Counted from the stretch's first letter, positions 42,951 to 52,479 are shown. The stretch is 64,000 nt of DNA from Roseococcus thiosulfatophilus (GCF_017311575.1 NZ_JAFFQY010000003.1:1-64000), one strand, 5' to 3'. Translations and numbers: made by a program. The notes: generated from the sequence alone by a model not told the origin.

Positions 42951-44326
42951 GCCGCGATCTCCTTTGCGGTCCGGGTGGTGACGCGCGTCGGCACACGCTC
43001 GCGCAGCACAAGATGGCTGCGGGTCAGGATGCGCGGCGTCACCCGCCACCGCGCGCCGCCCGTGCCGGCCGTGCCGCAGCAGAGCAGGGCCAGCACCTCG
43101 CGCGAGGCCTGGTCGGCGTCATCGCGGGTGCGCGCCTCGACGGCCAGGCGGATGCGGATGTCCTGTGGTTCCGGGCCGACATATCCGCGCCACAGGCTGC
43201 CCCCGTCATCATCATGCACGGACGCGACGCCGATCAGGTCCACCCGCGCCCGCACATCGAGGCCGCGGAGCTTCATCCGTCGCAGCAGCACATCGGCCGT
43301 GGCGCGGGCGCGGGCCAGCGCATTGGGGCCGGCGACGCTGACCTCGCCCTCGCCGAGCCAGCTTCCCTCGAAGCTCGCCGTCACCTTCAGCGTGTCGGGG
43401 CGGGGCGCGCCGCGCAGGCCGTGCACGGCCACGCGGTCCCGCCCCACCTGCTCCAGCCGGCATTGCGTGATGTCCAGCACCACGTCGGGGGTGATGTAAT
43501 GGGCTGGGTCGTGCAGCTCATACAGAAGCTGTTCCTTCACCGTGCGCAGGTCCACGATGCCGCCGGTGCCCTCGGGCTTGGTGATGACGAGGCCGCCGGC
43601 CTCCGTCACCTCCGCGATGGGAAACCCGATATTGGCAGGGTCGGGAATGTCCTTGAAGCCCGGGTCCCAGAAGACGCCGCCCGTGACCTGGCTGCCGCAT
43701 TCCAGCAGGTGGCCGGTGGCCGCGCCCAGCGCCAGGCGCTCCCAATCATCGAAGCGCCAGCCGAAATGATGGGCGAGGGGGGCGATGGCGAGTGCGGGGT
43801 CGCTGGTCCGGCCGGCCACCACCACGTCGGCGCCCTGGGCCAGCGCCTCCACCAGCGGCTCGGCGCCGATATAGGCGTTGGCGGCGATGAGCGACCACGC
43901 TCCCATGTCCAGCCCCGCGTCGGCCTCGTGCACGGGCAACTGCCCGCCGGCGACCGCCGGCGTCACCTCGTCGCCTTCCACCAGGCCGATCCGCAGGTCC
44001 GGCAGCCCCTTGGCCAAGGCGAGCCTTGCCACCGCCAGCGCGGCGGCGGGCGGGTTGGCCGCGCCCCAGTTGCCCAGCAGCGGGATGCGGTGGGCATGGG
44101 CATCCACCAGGATGGGGTCCAGCAGCCGCTCCAGCATGGGCTCGTAGCCGCGGGTGGGGTTGGCGCGCTTCTCCAGATGGGCCAGCGCGACCGTGCGCTC
44201 GCCGAGCGTTTCGAAGAACATCGCGGCCGGGCCGCCGCGCGCGATCAGGCTGCGCAGCACGGGGATGGGGGCGTCCACGCGGTCGCCCGAGAAGCCCGCG
44301 CCATTGCCGAGGTGAAAAGTATTCAT
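42947..44326 (-). CDS. Acyclic terpene utilisation AtuA family protein (DUF1446)
   Basis: A 459-residue DUF1446/AtuA family protein. Recognised parts are LGNGAGFSGDRVDAPIPVLR at the start, LPLLGNWGAANP-like IPLLGNWGAANPPAAALAVA, VVVAGRTSDPALAIAPLAHH, and ECGSQVTGGVFWDPGFKDIP. AtuA acts in citronellol/geraniol breakdown in Pseudomonas, but the biochemical role of the family is unclear. Start ATG 44326. It is coupled to the small ferredoxin-fold subunit and follows glpK by 32 bases. Confidence 0.84.
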   Translation of the reverse strand: MNTFHLGNGAGFSGDRVDAPIPVLRSLIARGGPAAMFFETLGERTVALAHLEKRANPTRGYEPMLERLLDPILVDAHAHRIPLLGNWGAANPPAAALAVARLALAKGLPDLRIGLVEGDEVTPAVAGGQLPVHEADAGLDMGAWSLIAANAYIGAEPLVEALAQGADVVVAGRTSDPALAIAPLAHHFGWRFDDWERLALGAATGHLLECGSQVTGGVFWDPGFKDIPDPANIGFPIAEVTEAGGLVITKPEGTGGIVDLRTVKEQLLYELHDPAHYITPDVVLDITQCRLEQVGRDRVAVHGLRGAPRPDTLKVTASFEGSWLGEGEVSVAGPNALARARATADVLLRRMKLRGLDVRARVDLIGVASVHDDDGGSLWRGYVGPEPQDIRIRLAVEARTRDDADQASREVLALLCCGTAGTGGARWRVTPRILTRSHLVLRERVPTRVTTRTAKEIAA

Positions 44327-44358
44327 CCCGCGCAGTTCGACACCGCGCGCGCGCCCGG

Positions 44359-45840
44359 TCAACCGGCCGAGCGCACCCGCCGCACGGCGTCCTGCCATTC
44401 GGCGTGGCGCTGCGCGGCCTCCTCGCGGGCCATGCCGGGCTGGAAGCGGCGGTCGAGCCGCCAATGGGTGGCGGCGCCGCCGGGCGGGGCCAGCAGCCCG
44501 GCCTGCACCCCGGCGAGGTAGGCCGCGCCCAGCGCGGTGGTTTCCTGCACCACCGGCCGGTCCACCGGGGCGCCGAGGATGTCGGCCAGGAACTGCATGG
44601 TCCAGTCGCTGGCCGCCATGCCGCCATCCACCCGCAGCACCGTCTGGCCCATTTCAGGCCAGTCGCGGCGCATGGCCTCCAGCAGATCGGCGGTCTGCAG
44701 TGCCACGGATTCCAGGGCGGCGCGGCAGATCTCGGCGCGGCCCGAGGCGCGGGTCAGGCCCAGGATGGCGCCGCGCGCCGCCGCATCCCACCAGGGCGCG
44801 CCGAGGCCCGTGAAGGCCGGCACCAGCGTGACCCGCTCGGCCGGGTTGGCCTGGGCGGCGAGTTCGCCCGCCTCGCGCGCCTCGCGGATGATGCCCAGCC
44901 CGTCGCGCAGCCATTGCACGGCGGCCCCGGCCACGAAGATGGAGCCCTCCAGCGCGTAGTGCCGCCGGCCGCCCATCTGCCAGGCGATGGTGGTCAGCAG
45001 GCGGTTCCGCGACGGCACGGGGGCTTCGCCCGTCACCAGCAGGGCGAAGCAGCCCGTGCCATAGGTGGACTTGATCATGCCAGGCGCGAAGCAGGCCTGG
45101 CCAAGGGTCGCCGCCTGCTGGTCGCCCGCCATGCCCAGGATGGGAATGGAGCCACCCAGCAGGGTGGTCTCGCCGAAGGGGGCGGCATTGTCGCGCACCT
45201 CCGGCAGCAGCGCCGCGGGGATGCGGAACAGGTCCAACAGTTCCGGGTCCCAGGCGCCGGTGTGGATGTCCAGCAGCAGGGTGCGCGCGGCGTTGCTCGC
45301 ATCGGTGGCGTGGACGCGGCCCTCGGTCAGGCGGAACAGCAGCCAGGAATCGATGGTGCCGAAGCAGAGTTCGCCCCGCTCGGCAGCTGTCCGGGCGCCG
45401 GCGATATTGTCCAGCATCCAGCCGAGCTTGGTGGCCGCGAAATAGGGGTCCAGCAGCAGGCCGGTGCGGGCGGTGACCTGCGCCTCATGGTCCGCCGCGC
45501 GCAGCGCCTCGCAGGCGGGGGCGGTGCGCCGGTCCTGCCAGACGATGGCGCGGCCGACCGGCCGGCCCGTCCGCCGTTCCCACAGCACGGTGGTTTCGCG
45601 CTGGTTGGTGATGCCGATCCCCGCGACATCGGCGGGTGTGCCGCCCGCGCGCGCCAGCGCCTCGCGCAGCACGGTGAGGCTGTGGGCGAAGATCTCCTCC
45701 GCATCGTGCTCGACCCAGCCCGGGGTGGGGAAGTGCTGCGGCAGGGGAATTTGCGCCATGGCACGGGGCGCCAGCGCCGTGTCGAAGGCGATGGCGCGGG
45801 TGGAGGTGGTGCCCTGGTCGAGCGCGAGCAACAGCGTCAT
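44359..45840 (-). CDS. glpK: Glycerol kinase
   Basis: A 493-residue FGGY carbohydrate kinase, glycerol kinase type, which makes sn-glycerol 3-phosphate with ATP. Diagnostic parts are [61 protein letters not shown] and [20 protein letters not shown]. Start ATG 45840. No glpF or glpD adjoins it; instead the AtuA-like pair follows closely, possibly in one operon. Confidence 0.94.
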   Translation of the reverse strand: MTLLLALDQGTTSTRAIAFDTALAPRAMAQIPLPQHFPTPGWVEHDAEEIFAHSLTVLREALARAGGTPADVAGIGITNQRETTVLWERRTGRPVGRAIVWQDRRTAPACEALRAADHEAQVTARTGLLLDPYFAATKLGWMLDNIAGARTAAERGELCFGTIDSWLLFRLTEGRVHATDASNAARTLLLDIHTGAWDPELLDLFRIPAALLPEVRDNAAPFGETTLLGGSIPILGMAGDQQAATLGQACFAPGMIKSTYGTGCFALLVTGEAPVPSRNRLLTTIAWQMGGRRHYALEGSIFVAGAAVQWLRDGLGIIREAREAGELAAQANPAERVTLVPAFTGLGAPWWDAAARGAILGLTRASGRAEICRAALESVALQTADLLEAMRRDWPEMGQTVLRVDGGMAASDWTMQFLADILGAPVDRPVVQETTALGAAYLAGVQAGLLAPPGGAATHWRLDRRFQPGMAREEAAQRHAEWQDAVRRVRSAG

Positions 45841-45896
45841 GGCGCCAAGTATGCCCCCGCCGCGCCCAGGTGGAAGCCCCGCGCCACCAGGTCACC

Positions 45897-45926
45897 TTGC
45901 CGTCTCATGGGATGGCACGCTATGGT
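45897..45926 (+). promoter_or_regulatory. Putative sigma70-type promoter for the exported protein at 45965
   Basis: TTGCCG (45897-45902) and TATGGT (45921-45926) lie 18 bases apart, each with four of six consensus bases, 38 bases before the ATG at 45965. Placement is good, matching modest. Confidence 0.35.
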
Positions 45927-45964
45927 TGCAGCCCCGGAAACACCAGACAGAAGGCTTTGCGCCA

Positions 45965-46435
45965 ATGCGCGTTTCGAACATGGTCCTGGGCGCCGCCGCC
46001 CTCGGCGTCGCGGTCCTCGCGGCGCCCGTCCTGGCGCAGAACTTCAATCTGCCCCCCGCCTTCGGCACGCTGAACCTGAACGCCGGGTTCATGCCCGACC
46101 CGCAGAATGTGGAGCTTGTCGCCGGCGGCAACATTCCCGCCGACCGCCTGGGCCGCGACTGCGCCGGCACCATCGCGCAGGCCCCGGACGTGCGGCTCAA
46201 CTACAACGCGGGCGGTTTCCCGCTCTACATCTTCGCGACGTCCAACCGCGACACGACGCTGGTGGTGAACCTGCCGGACGGGTCCTGGATCTGCAATGAC
46301 GACTTCGACGGCCTGAACCCCGGCATCGTGCTGCAGCGCCCCGCCTCGGGCCAGTATGACATCTGGGTGGGCGTCTTCGAGGGCGGCACGGCGCCCGCGC
46401 GCCTGGGCATCTCGGAAATCCCGCCCCGGCGCTGA
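45965..46435 (+). CDS. Exported beta-rich protein, PPC-like domain, function unknown
   Basis: A 156-residue protein with signal peptide (MVLGAAALGVAVLAAPVLAQ) and one compact domain. Its pattern resembles prepeptidase-C-terminal-like beta sandwiches: GRDCAGTIAQAPDVRLNYNA, FPLYIFATSNRDTTLVVNLP, DGSWICNDDFDGLNPGIVLQ and SGQYDIWVGVFEGG. Two Cys (in RDCAG and WICND) could form a disulfide in the periplasm. It is monocistronic and divergent from glpK. The domain call is from pattern memory, and no function can be given. Confidence 0.72.
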   Translation: MRVSNMVLGAAALGVAVLAAPVLAQNFNLPPAFGTLNLNAGFMPDPQNVELVAGGNIPADRLGRDCAGTIAQAPDVRLNYNAGGFPLYIFATSNRDTTLVVNLPDGSWICNDDFDGLNPGIVLQRPASGQYDIWVGVFEGGTAPARLGISEIPPRR

Positions 46436-46508
46436 GCCCGGCAGGGGAGTGACGAAAGGGGGGCGCCGGGCGATGCTCGGCGCCTCTTTTCATTCTGAGG
46501 TGCCGCCC

Positions 46509-47681
46509 ATGCCCATCATCAACCGCATCGCCGATTTCCACGCCGAGATGACCGCCTGGCGGCAGGACATCCATGCCCACCCGGAGCTGTGCTACGAGGA
46601 ACACCGCACCAGCGAAATCGTGGCCACCAAGCTCGCGGAATGGGGCATCGAGGTGCATCGCGGGCTGGGTGCGACGGGTGTCGTGGGTGTGCTTCGCAAC
46701 GGGTCGGGCGGGCGCGCCATTGGCCTGCGCGCCGACATGGACGCGCTGCCGATGCCGGAGGAGACAGGGCTGCCCTATGCCTCGACCGTGCCGGGCAAGA
46801 TGCATGCCTGCGGCCATGACGGGCACACCACCATGCTGCTGGGTGCGGCCAAGTATCTCGCCGAGACGCGCAATTTCGACGGCACGGTCGTCTTCATTTT
46901 CCAGCCGGCCGAGGAGGGTGGCGCGGGCGCGAAGCGCATGCTGGAGGACGGCCTGCTCGACCGATTCCCCTTCGACACCGTCTATGGCGTCCACAACGCC
47001 TCCAACCTGCCGCTGGGCGAGGCGGCCGTGGTGGCGGGGCCCGTGCTGGCCGCGGCCGATGGCGTCACCATCCATGTGCGTGGGCGCGGCGGCCATGCGG
47101 CCCGGCCGCATATCGGCATCGACCCCGTGCTGGTGGGCGCGCAGATCGTGGTGAACCTGCAGGCGCTGGTGGCCCGCCGCGTGGATCCGCTGGACAGCGC
47201 CGTGCTGAGCCTCTGCCAGTTCCACGCCGGGACCGCGAGCAATGTGATCCCCGACACGGCCGAGATCCGCGGCACCGTGCGCACGCTGAAAGCCGAGACG
47301 CGGGCGGAGATGGAGCGCCTCATCACCCAGATCGCGACCGGGGTGGGGGCCATGCACGATGCCGAGGTGACGGTGACCTACCGCCGCGGCTACCCCCCCA
47401 CCGTGAACCACGCGAACGAGGCCGAACGCGCGGCCAAGGCCGTGGGCCAGGTGCTGGGCGGCGACCGCGTGATCCGCAACCGCCCGCCCGCCATGGGTGC
47501 GGAGGACTTCGCCTATTTCCTGCTGGAGCGCCCCGGCTGCTTCGTCCATCTGGGCCAGCGCGACGGCGAGCGGGGCAAGAGCCCCGCCCACACCACGACC
47601 TACGACTTCAATGACGACCTGCTGCCGATCGGCGCCAGCTTCTTCTCGCGCATGGTGGAGCAGGAGCTGCCGCGGACTTAG
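46509..47681 (+). CDS. M20 family amidohydrolase (hippurate hydrolase-like)
   Basis: A 390-residue M20D metallopeptidase-type amidohydrolase. It has the N-terminal WRQDIHAHPELCYEEHRT, LRADMDALPMPEETGLPY, the metal site KMHACGHDGHTTMLLGAAKY, FIFQPAEEGGAGAKRML, a dimerisation domain with GRGGHAARPHIGIDPV, and the late GAEDFAYFL. The family cleaves N-acyl amino acids or indole-3-acetyl conjugates in the cytoplasm. Start ATG 46509. It converges on the sugar dehydrogenase gene with a four-base overlap. Confidence 0.9.
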   Translation: MPIINRIADFHAEMTAWRQDIHAHPELCYEEHRTSEIVATKLAEWGIEVHRGLGATGVVGVLRNGSGGRAIGLRADMDALPMPEETGLPYASTVPGKMHACGHDGHTTMLLGAAKYLAETRNFDGTVVFIFQPAEEGGAGAKRMLEDGLLDRFPFDTVYGVHNASNLPLGEAAVVAGPVLAAADGVTIHVRGRGGHAARPHIGIDPVLVGAQIVVNLQALVARRVDPLDSAVLSLCQFHAGTASNVIPDTAEIRGTVRTLKAETRAEMERLITQIATGVGAMHDAEVTVTYRRGYPPTVNHANEAERAAKAVGQVLGGDRVIRNRPPAMGAEDFAYFLLERPGCFVHLGQRDGERGKSPAHTTTYDFNDDLLPIGASFFSRMVEQELPRT

Positions 47682-48874
47682 GCCCGCGACACGCGCAGCA
47701 CCTCGCCATCCTCGTGCTCGGTCAGCAGCCAGACCGAGCCGTCGCGATGGATGCGGACATCACGGATGCGGCGGTCGAGGTCCCGCAGCATCCATTCCTC
47801 CGCGACGACCCGTCCATTTGCCATCCGGGTGCGGACCAGGGCCCGGGCCTCCAGGCCGCCATGCAGCAGCGCGCCACGCCATTCGGGGAACATGTCGCCG
47901 CGATAGACCACGAGGCCCGACGGCGCGACGGTGCGCTCGAAGATGTGGAAGGCGCTCTCCATGCCCTCGCGCCGCGTGCCTTCTCCGACCGGCGCGCCGG
48001 AATAGTCGCGCCCGCCCGTCAGGTGCGGCCAGCCGTAGTTCCGGCCGGCCCGAATGAGATGGATCTCATCGCCGCGCTGCGGCCCATGGTCATTGACCCA
48101 GAGCTGGTGGGATTCGGGGTCGAAGGCCATGCCCTGCACGTTCCGCAGGCCCATGGCATAGATGTGGTCGTCCTTCTCGGAATCGTTCAGGAAGGGATTG
48201 CCCGGGGCCGGGTCGCCATCGGTGGTCATGCGGACGATGGAGCCCGCATGGTCCCTGCCATTCTGCGCACGACCCATGTTGCGGCGGTCACCGATGGACA
48301 GCAGCAGGCTGCCATCCCGCGGGTCGAAGGCGAGGCGCCCACCGAAATGCAGGCCGCTGCCATCGGGGTTGTTCATCATGAAGATGTTGCGGACATCCTC
48401 GAGGCGCGGGTTGTCGCCCTCGGTCAGCCGCGCGCGGGTCACGGCGGTGCCGGCGCCCTGTTCCGTCCAGCGGGAGTGGCTGAGGAAGATGGTGCGGTTC
48501 TCGGTGAAGTCCGGATGGAGGGCGATGTCGAACATGCCACCCTGGCTGCGGTTGGTGGGGCCCGGGTAGCGATAGACCTCGGGTGCTCCCTGCAGCGGTT
48601 CGGACAGCGAACCATTGCGGCGTCCCACGCGGACCGCGCCCTTGTTGCGCTCGGTCACCAGGAAGCGGTCACCCTCCAGGAAGGCGAGGCCCCAGGGGTG
48701 CTCTACGCGCGCGATACGTTCCACCTGCACCTCGCCGACCTCCGTGGTCAGGGTGCGGCGTTCGGCCCGGGCCGAGGGGGCGAGAAACGCGGCCATCAGC
48801 CCCCCTCCGAGCAGGGCGCGCCCCAGGGGGCGGCGGGCGATGGGCAAGGTCGTGCGGGCGTTCGAGTGGCGCAT
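47678..48874 (-). CDS. PQQ-dependent sugar dehydrogenase (GSDH beta-propeller), exported
   Basis: A 398-residue soluble glucose/sorbosone dehydrogenase-type beta-propeller with signal peptide ending at PSARA. Typical parts are HPWGLAFLEGDRFLVTERN, GGMFDIALHPDFTENRTIFL, GSGLHFGGRLAFDPRDGSLL, LRNVQGMAFDPESHQLWVND and HGPQRGDEIHLIRAGRNYGW. Such enzymes oxidise aldoses in the periplasm with pyrroloquinoline quinone, consistent with the oxidative habit of acetic-acid-bacteria relatives; PQQ genes are not in the window. Start ATG 48874 has AAGGAGG. Confidence 0.88.
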   Translation of the reverse strand: MRHSNARTTLPIARRPLGRALLGGGLMAAFLAPSARAERRTLTTEVGEVQVERIARVEHPWGLAFLEGDRFLVTERNKGAVRVGRRNGSLSEPLQGAPEVYRYPGPTNRSQGGMFDIALHPDFTENRTIFLSHSRWTEQGAGTAVTRARLTEGDNPRLEDVRNIFMMNNPDGSGLHFGGRLAFDPRDGSLLLSIGDRRNMGRAQNGRDHAGSIVRMTTDGDPAPGNPFLNDSEKDDHIYAMGLRNVQGMAFDPESHQLWVNDHGPQRGDEIHLIRAGRNYGWPHLTGGRDYSGAPVGEGTRREGMESAFHIFERTVAPSGLVVYRGDMFPEWRGALLHGGLEARALVRTRMANGRVVAEEWMLRDLDRRIRDVRIHRDGSVWLLTEHEDGEVLRVSRA

Positions 48875-48932
48875 GCGGCGGCCTCCTTCGCGAAGGGTTA
48901 AGCCGTCGTAACGCCATCTTCAGAAAGGGGTT

Positions 48933-48955
48933 GCGCCCGGGAAGGAGCCGGGCGC
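48933..48955 (-). terminator. Stem-loop after metC
   Basis: GCGCCCGG (48933-48940) and CCGGGCGC (48948-48955) form a perfect 8-bp stem with a 7-base loop, seven bases after the leftward metC stop. It is a likely terminator of the NUDIX-alaX-sseA-metC operon, followed on that strand by a weak pyrimidine stretch. Confidence 0.5.
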
Positions 48956-48961
48956 CGGTTC

Positions 48962-50152
48962 TCAACCCAGGGCGCGCAGGCCCTGCGCCAGATCCGCCTT
49001 CAGGTCTTCCACATCCTCGAGGCCGATATGGATGCGCACCGTCTGCCCGCCGAAATCTCCGGTGCCGGCGCTGCGGGTGATGAAGCCCGTGGTGGGGATG
49101 GCCAGGCTTTCATACCCGCCCCAGCTGGCGCCGATCCCGAACAGGGATAGCCCGTCCACGAAGCGCAGCATGTCCTCATGGGAATAGCGCGCATCCAGCA
49201 CGATGCCGAAGAGCGAGCAGGCGCCGGTGAAGTCGCGCTTGAAGATCGCGTGCTGCGGGTGGGAAGGGAGCGCCGGGTGCAGCACCTTCTGGATTTGCGG
49301 CTGCTGTTCCAGCCAGGCGGCGATCTCCAGCGCGGCCGCGGCCTGGGTCTTGAGGCGCACCGCCATGGTGCGGACGCCGCGCAGGGCCAGCCAGCAATCG
49401 TCGGGGCTCGCGTAATGGCCCATGGCGGAGGCGGCGGAGCGCACCGCGACATGGTCCTCCTCGGTGTTGACCGTGACGCTGCCCAGCAGGATGTCGCTGT
49501 GCCCGCCCACATACTTGGTCAGCGCCTGGATGGAGACATCCACCCCATGCGCGAAGGGCTGGAAGGTGTGGATGCCCCAGGTGTTGTCCATCATCACCTT
49601 CGCACCCGCCGCATGGGCGGCGCGGGCGATGGCCGGGATGTCCTGCACCTCAAAGGTGTGGCTGCCGGGGCTTTCCGTATAGACCACCTTGGTGTTGGGG
49701 CGGATCAGGGCGCGCATGCCCGCCTCGTCCACGCAGGGGTCGTAGAAGGTGGTCTCGATGCCCCAGCCCTGCATGAGGCCGGTGGCCAGGTTGCGCGCCG
49801 GGCCATAGACGCTGTCGGGCATCAGGCAGTGGTCGCCGGCCTTCAGGTAGGCCAGCAGCGGCACGGCCACGGCGGCCAGCCCGGTGCCCACGATGGTGCA
49901 GCGGCTGCCGCCCTCGATCTCCGCGATCACGTCCTCCAGCGCGTAGTGGGTGGGCCCCCCCTGCGTGCCATAGGTCATGTGCTGGTCGTAGCGCTTGGAC
50001 GCGGCCGCCATGCGCGAGGCCGCATCCGGGAACAGCACCGTGGAGCCGCGATGCACCGCCGGGTTCACGAAGCCATGGATGCGCACGCCCGCGCGCCCGG
50101 CATGGCTCATGCGGGTGGAGAAGCCGTGGCGGCGGCGATGGTCGTCGGGCAT
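48962..50152 (-). CDS. metC: Cystathionine beta-lyase (Cys/Met metabolism PLP enzyme)
   Basis: A 396-residue PLP-dependent lyase that splits cystathionine to homocysteine, pyruvate and ammonia. The PLP Lys213 is in IQALTKYVGGHSDILLG, and other marks are NPAVHRGSTVLFPDA, YGTQGGPTHYALEDVIAEIE and KVMMDNTWGIHTFQP. ATG 50152 overlaps the sseA stop as TGATG; an ATG at 50191 would start inside sseA. It is the last gene of a four-gene unit on sulfur and Cys/Ala handling. Confidence 0.9.
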   Translation of the reverse strand: MPDDHRRRHGFSTRMSHAGRAGVRIHGFVNPAVHRGSTVLFPDAASRMAAASKRYDQHMTYGTQGGPTHYALEDVIAEIEGGSRCTIVGTGLAAVAVPLLAYLKAGDHCLMPDSVYGPARNLATGLMQGWGIETTFYDPCVDEAGMRALIRPNTKVVYTESPGSHTFEVQDIPAIARAAHAAGAKVMMDNTWGIHTFQPFAHGVDVSIQALTKYVGGHSDILLGSVTVNTEEDHVAVRSAASAMGHYASPDDCWLALRGVRTMAVRLKTQAAAALEIAAWLEQQPQIQKVLHPALPSHPQHAIFKRDFTGACSLFGIVLDARYSHEDMLRFVDGLSLFGIGASWGGYESLAIPTTGFITRSAGTGDFGGQTVRIHIGLEDVEDLKADLAQGLRALG

Positions 50153-50991
50153 CAGGAAGAGACCTTCTGTGTTTCGGGGCGGCTCGCCCATTCGGTCCAG
50201 GAGCCGTCATAGACGGCGGGTTCGGGCAGGCCCGCGCGCACGGCGCCGAGCGCCAGGACGCAGGCGGTGACGCCGGTGCCGCAGCTCGTCACCAGGGGCT
50301 TGCCGCCATCGGCGCCGGCGGCGGCGAAGCGGGCGCGGAGTGCGTCGGGCGGCAGCATGGTGCCATCGGCGGCCAGCAGCTCGTTGAAGGGCAGGTTGGC
50401 CGCACCCGGCATGTGGCCGGAGGGCAGGCCGGCGCGGGGCTCGGGCGCGGTGCCGGCGAAGCGGCCGGCGGCGCGGGCGTCCAGCACCAGCGCCGAGCCA
50501 TCCTCCAGCAGGCGCTTCACATCGCCGATGCCGGCCACGCGGCGGGCCATGAAATCGGCCACATAGGTCGCGGGCGCGGGGGTGGCGGGCGCGCCGGAGG
50601 CGGTGGCCCGGCCCTCGCGCAGCCATTTGGGCAGGCCGCCATCCAGCACCGCCACCTTCTCATGGCCGAAGAGGCGCATCAGCCACCAGCCGCGCGGCGC
50701 GGACTGCATGCCTTTCTGGTCATAGAACACCACGCGGGAGGCGCGGGTCACGCCCATGGCGCCCAGCAGCTTCTCGAAGCGGGCGGCGGTCGGGATCATG
50801 TGCGGCAGCGGGTTCTCGGTGTCCGCCACCTCGTCCATGTCGAAGAAATGCGCGCCGGGGATATGCGCCTCGGCGAACTTGGTGCGGCCGTCGAAGGGCT
50901 CGTTCGGCAGGTATTTCGTGATGTCGAAGATCACCAGGTCCGGCTGGCCCAGATGGGCCGCCAGCCATTCGGTGTTGACGATCGCGTCCAT
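50152..50991 (-). CDS. sseA: 3-mercaptopyruvate sulfurtransferase
   Basis: A 279-residue two-domain rhodanese. The active-site Cys237 sits in TSCGTGVTA, the CG(S/T)GVT loop typical of mercaptopyruvate rather than thiosulfate transferases. The N-terminal domain (FDGRTKFAEAHIPGAHFFDM) is catalytically inert as usual. It passes sulfane sulfur from mercaptopyruvate, a cysteine breakdown product, to acceptors. It follows alaX by one base and overlaps metC by one base, so translation is coupled. Confidence 0.92.
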   Translation of the reverse strand: MDAIVNTEWLAAHLGQPDLVIFDITKYLPNEPFDGRTKFAEAHIPGAHFFDMDEVADTENPLPHMIPTAARFEKLLGAMGVTRASRVVFYDQKGMQSAPRGWWLMRLFGHEKVAVLDGGLPKWLREGRATASGAPATPAPATYVADFMARRVAGIGDVKRLLEDGSALVLDARAAGRFAGTAPEPRAGLPSGHMPGAANLPFNELLAADGTMLPPDALRARFAAAGADGGKPLVTSCGTGVTACVLALGAVRAGLPEPAVYDGSWTEWASRPETQKVSS

Positions 50992-50992
50992 G

Positions 50993-51712
50993 TCAGTTCT
51001 CCACCAGGGCGAGGCTGATCCGGCGGTTCTGCCGGCCCTTGTTTTCCAGTTTCAGGACTTCGAGGCGCCCGATCTCGGCGGTGCTGCGCACATGCGTGCC
51101 GCCGCAGGGCTGCAGGTCCACCGGGGCTGTTTGGGAGCCGATCCGCACGAGGCGGATGCGGCCCGCGCCGCGTGGCGGCTGCACGGAGAGGGTGCGAACG
51201 AGGCCGGGGTTCGCCTCCAATTCCGCCTCCGTGATCCATTCCTCCGTGATGGGATGGCCTTCTGTCACCAGCGCGTTCAGCCGTTCCGTCAGCCATTCCT
51301 TCGCGGGGGGCTCGGCCAGGTCGAAGTCGAGGCGGGATTTCTCGGCGCCGACCTGCCCGCCCGTCACACCGGCGCCCGGGATCAGGCTGCACAACAGATG
51401 CATGGCGCTGTGCATCCGCATGTGCCGGTGGCGGCGCGCCCAGTCGAGCACCAGCGTGACCTGGGTGCCCGGGGCGGGCAGGGGGGCGCCGTCCGCCAGC
51501 TTGTGCAGGATGGCGTCACCCTCGCCCTTCACGGCCTCGGTGATGGCGGCATCGCCGCCGTCCCAGCAGAGCTTGCCGCTATCCCCCGGCTGGCCGCCGG
51601 CGCGCGGGTAGAAGATGCTGCGGTCCAGCACCAGCCCTTCGGGCCCGGCGGAGACGACATGCGCCGCCGCCTCCTGGGCATAGGCGTTGTGGCGGAAGAG
51701 GGCCTCGGTCAT
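50993..51712 (-). CDS. Alanyl-tRNA editing protein AlaX
   Basis: A 239-residue stand-alone editing domain that hydrolyses Ser- or Gly-tRNA(Ala). The zinc ligands are present: His101 and His105 in RMHSAMHLL and Cys203/His207 in QPCGGTHVRS. The AlaRS-like N-terminal barrel (YPRAGGQPGDSG) shows it is a medium-length AlaX. Start ATG 51712 overlaps the NUDIX gene (ATGA). Its place before two sulfur-amino-acid genes is notable. Confidence 0.9.
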   Translation of the reverse strand: MTEALFRHNAYAQEAAAHVVSAGPEGLVLDRSIFYPRAGGQPGDSGKLCWDGGDAAITEAVKGEGDAILHKLADGAPLPAPGTQVTLVLDWARRHRHMRMHSAMHLLCSLIPGAGVTGGQVGAEKSRLDFDLAEPPAKEWLTERLNALVTEGHPITEEWITEAELEANPGLVRTLSVQPPRGAGRIRLVRIGSQTAPVDLQPCGGTHVRSTAEIGRLEVLKLENKGRQNRRISLALVEN

Positions 51713-52353
51713 GCGGTGGTCCAGTCCTGGCGCAGCCGCACGCGGTGCTGGCGCAGCCAGTGAAGGCACAGCGCGGCGGTGGCGTTGGTGATGGTGTTGG
51801 CGTCCAGCCGGGCCAGCGCCTCCTCGGCCGGCAGCACGAGCAGGCGAATATCCTCGCCCTCCGCCGCCAACCCGTGCGTGGCGCTCGCGCCGGGTGCGGG
51901 CAGGCGGGCGCGGCCGCAATAGAGGTGCATCATCTCGTCGCAGCCACCCTGCATCAGGAAGAAGCGGCCGATCTTCTCGATGCGGTCGGGGTCGAGGCCC
52001 GCCTCCTCCTGGGTTTCACGCCGCGCGGCCTCGGCGGGGTCCTCGCCCGCTTCCAGCAGGCCGGCCACGCATTCCGTCTCGATGGGCGGATAGCCCGCGG
52101 CCAGGATGGGCAGCCGGAATTGCTCGATCAGCGCGACACGGTCCGCCCAGGGGTCATAGGGCAGCAGGGCCACGCCCTGGCCACGCCGCCACAACTCCCA
52201 GGTCAATTCGCGCGAGGGCGTGCCGTCGAAGCGCGTGTAGGTGAACACCACCCGTTGCAGCGGAAAGCGCCCCGACCAGACGAGCTCATCCGCGCGGACG
52301 TCGAGGCCGGGATGGGCGGGAATGGGCGGGGCCTTGGGGTGTCGGGCGGTCAT
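51709..52353 (-). CDS. NUDIX hydrolase (ADP-ribose pyrophosphatase-like)
   Basis: A 214-residue NUDIX protein with a complete box GLLEAGEDPAEAARRETQEE followed by AGL. The N-terminal ELTWELWRRGQGVALLPYDP and PILAAGYPPIETECVAG are typical of ADP-sugar pyrophosphatases (NudF). It is the first gene of the operon and overlaps alaX. It probably clears ADP-ribose. Start ATG 52353 (MTARHPKAPP). Confidence 0.88.
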   Translation of the reverse strand: MTARHPKAPPIPAHPGLDVRADELVWSGRFPLQRVVFTYTRFDGTPSRELTWELWRRGQGVALLPYDPWADRVALIEQFRLPILAAGYPPIETECVAGLLEAGEDPAEAARRETQEEAGLDPDRIEKIGRFFLMQGGCDEMMHLYCGRARLPAPGASATHGLAAEGEDIRLLVLPAEEALARLDANTITNATAALCLHWLRQHRVRLRQDWTTA

Positions 52354-52479
52354 GCGGCGCGAAGCCTAGATCAGTTCGGCCAGCGCCGAAATCGGGGGCG
52401 GTGAATTGCGCGTCGCACCATCGCTTCGCCCGAATCGGGGCCTATCCAAACCATCCCGCCAGGTTCACACCAGACCACA

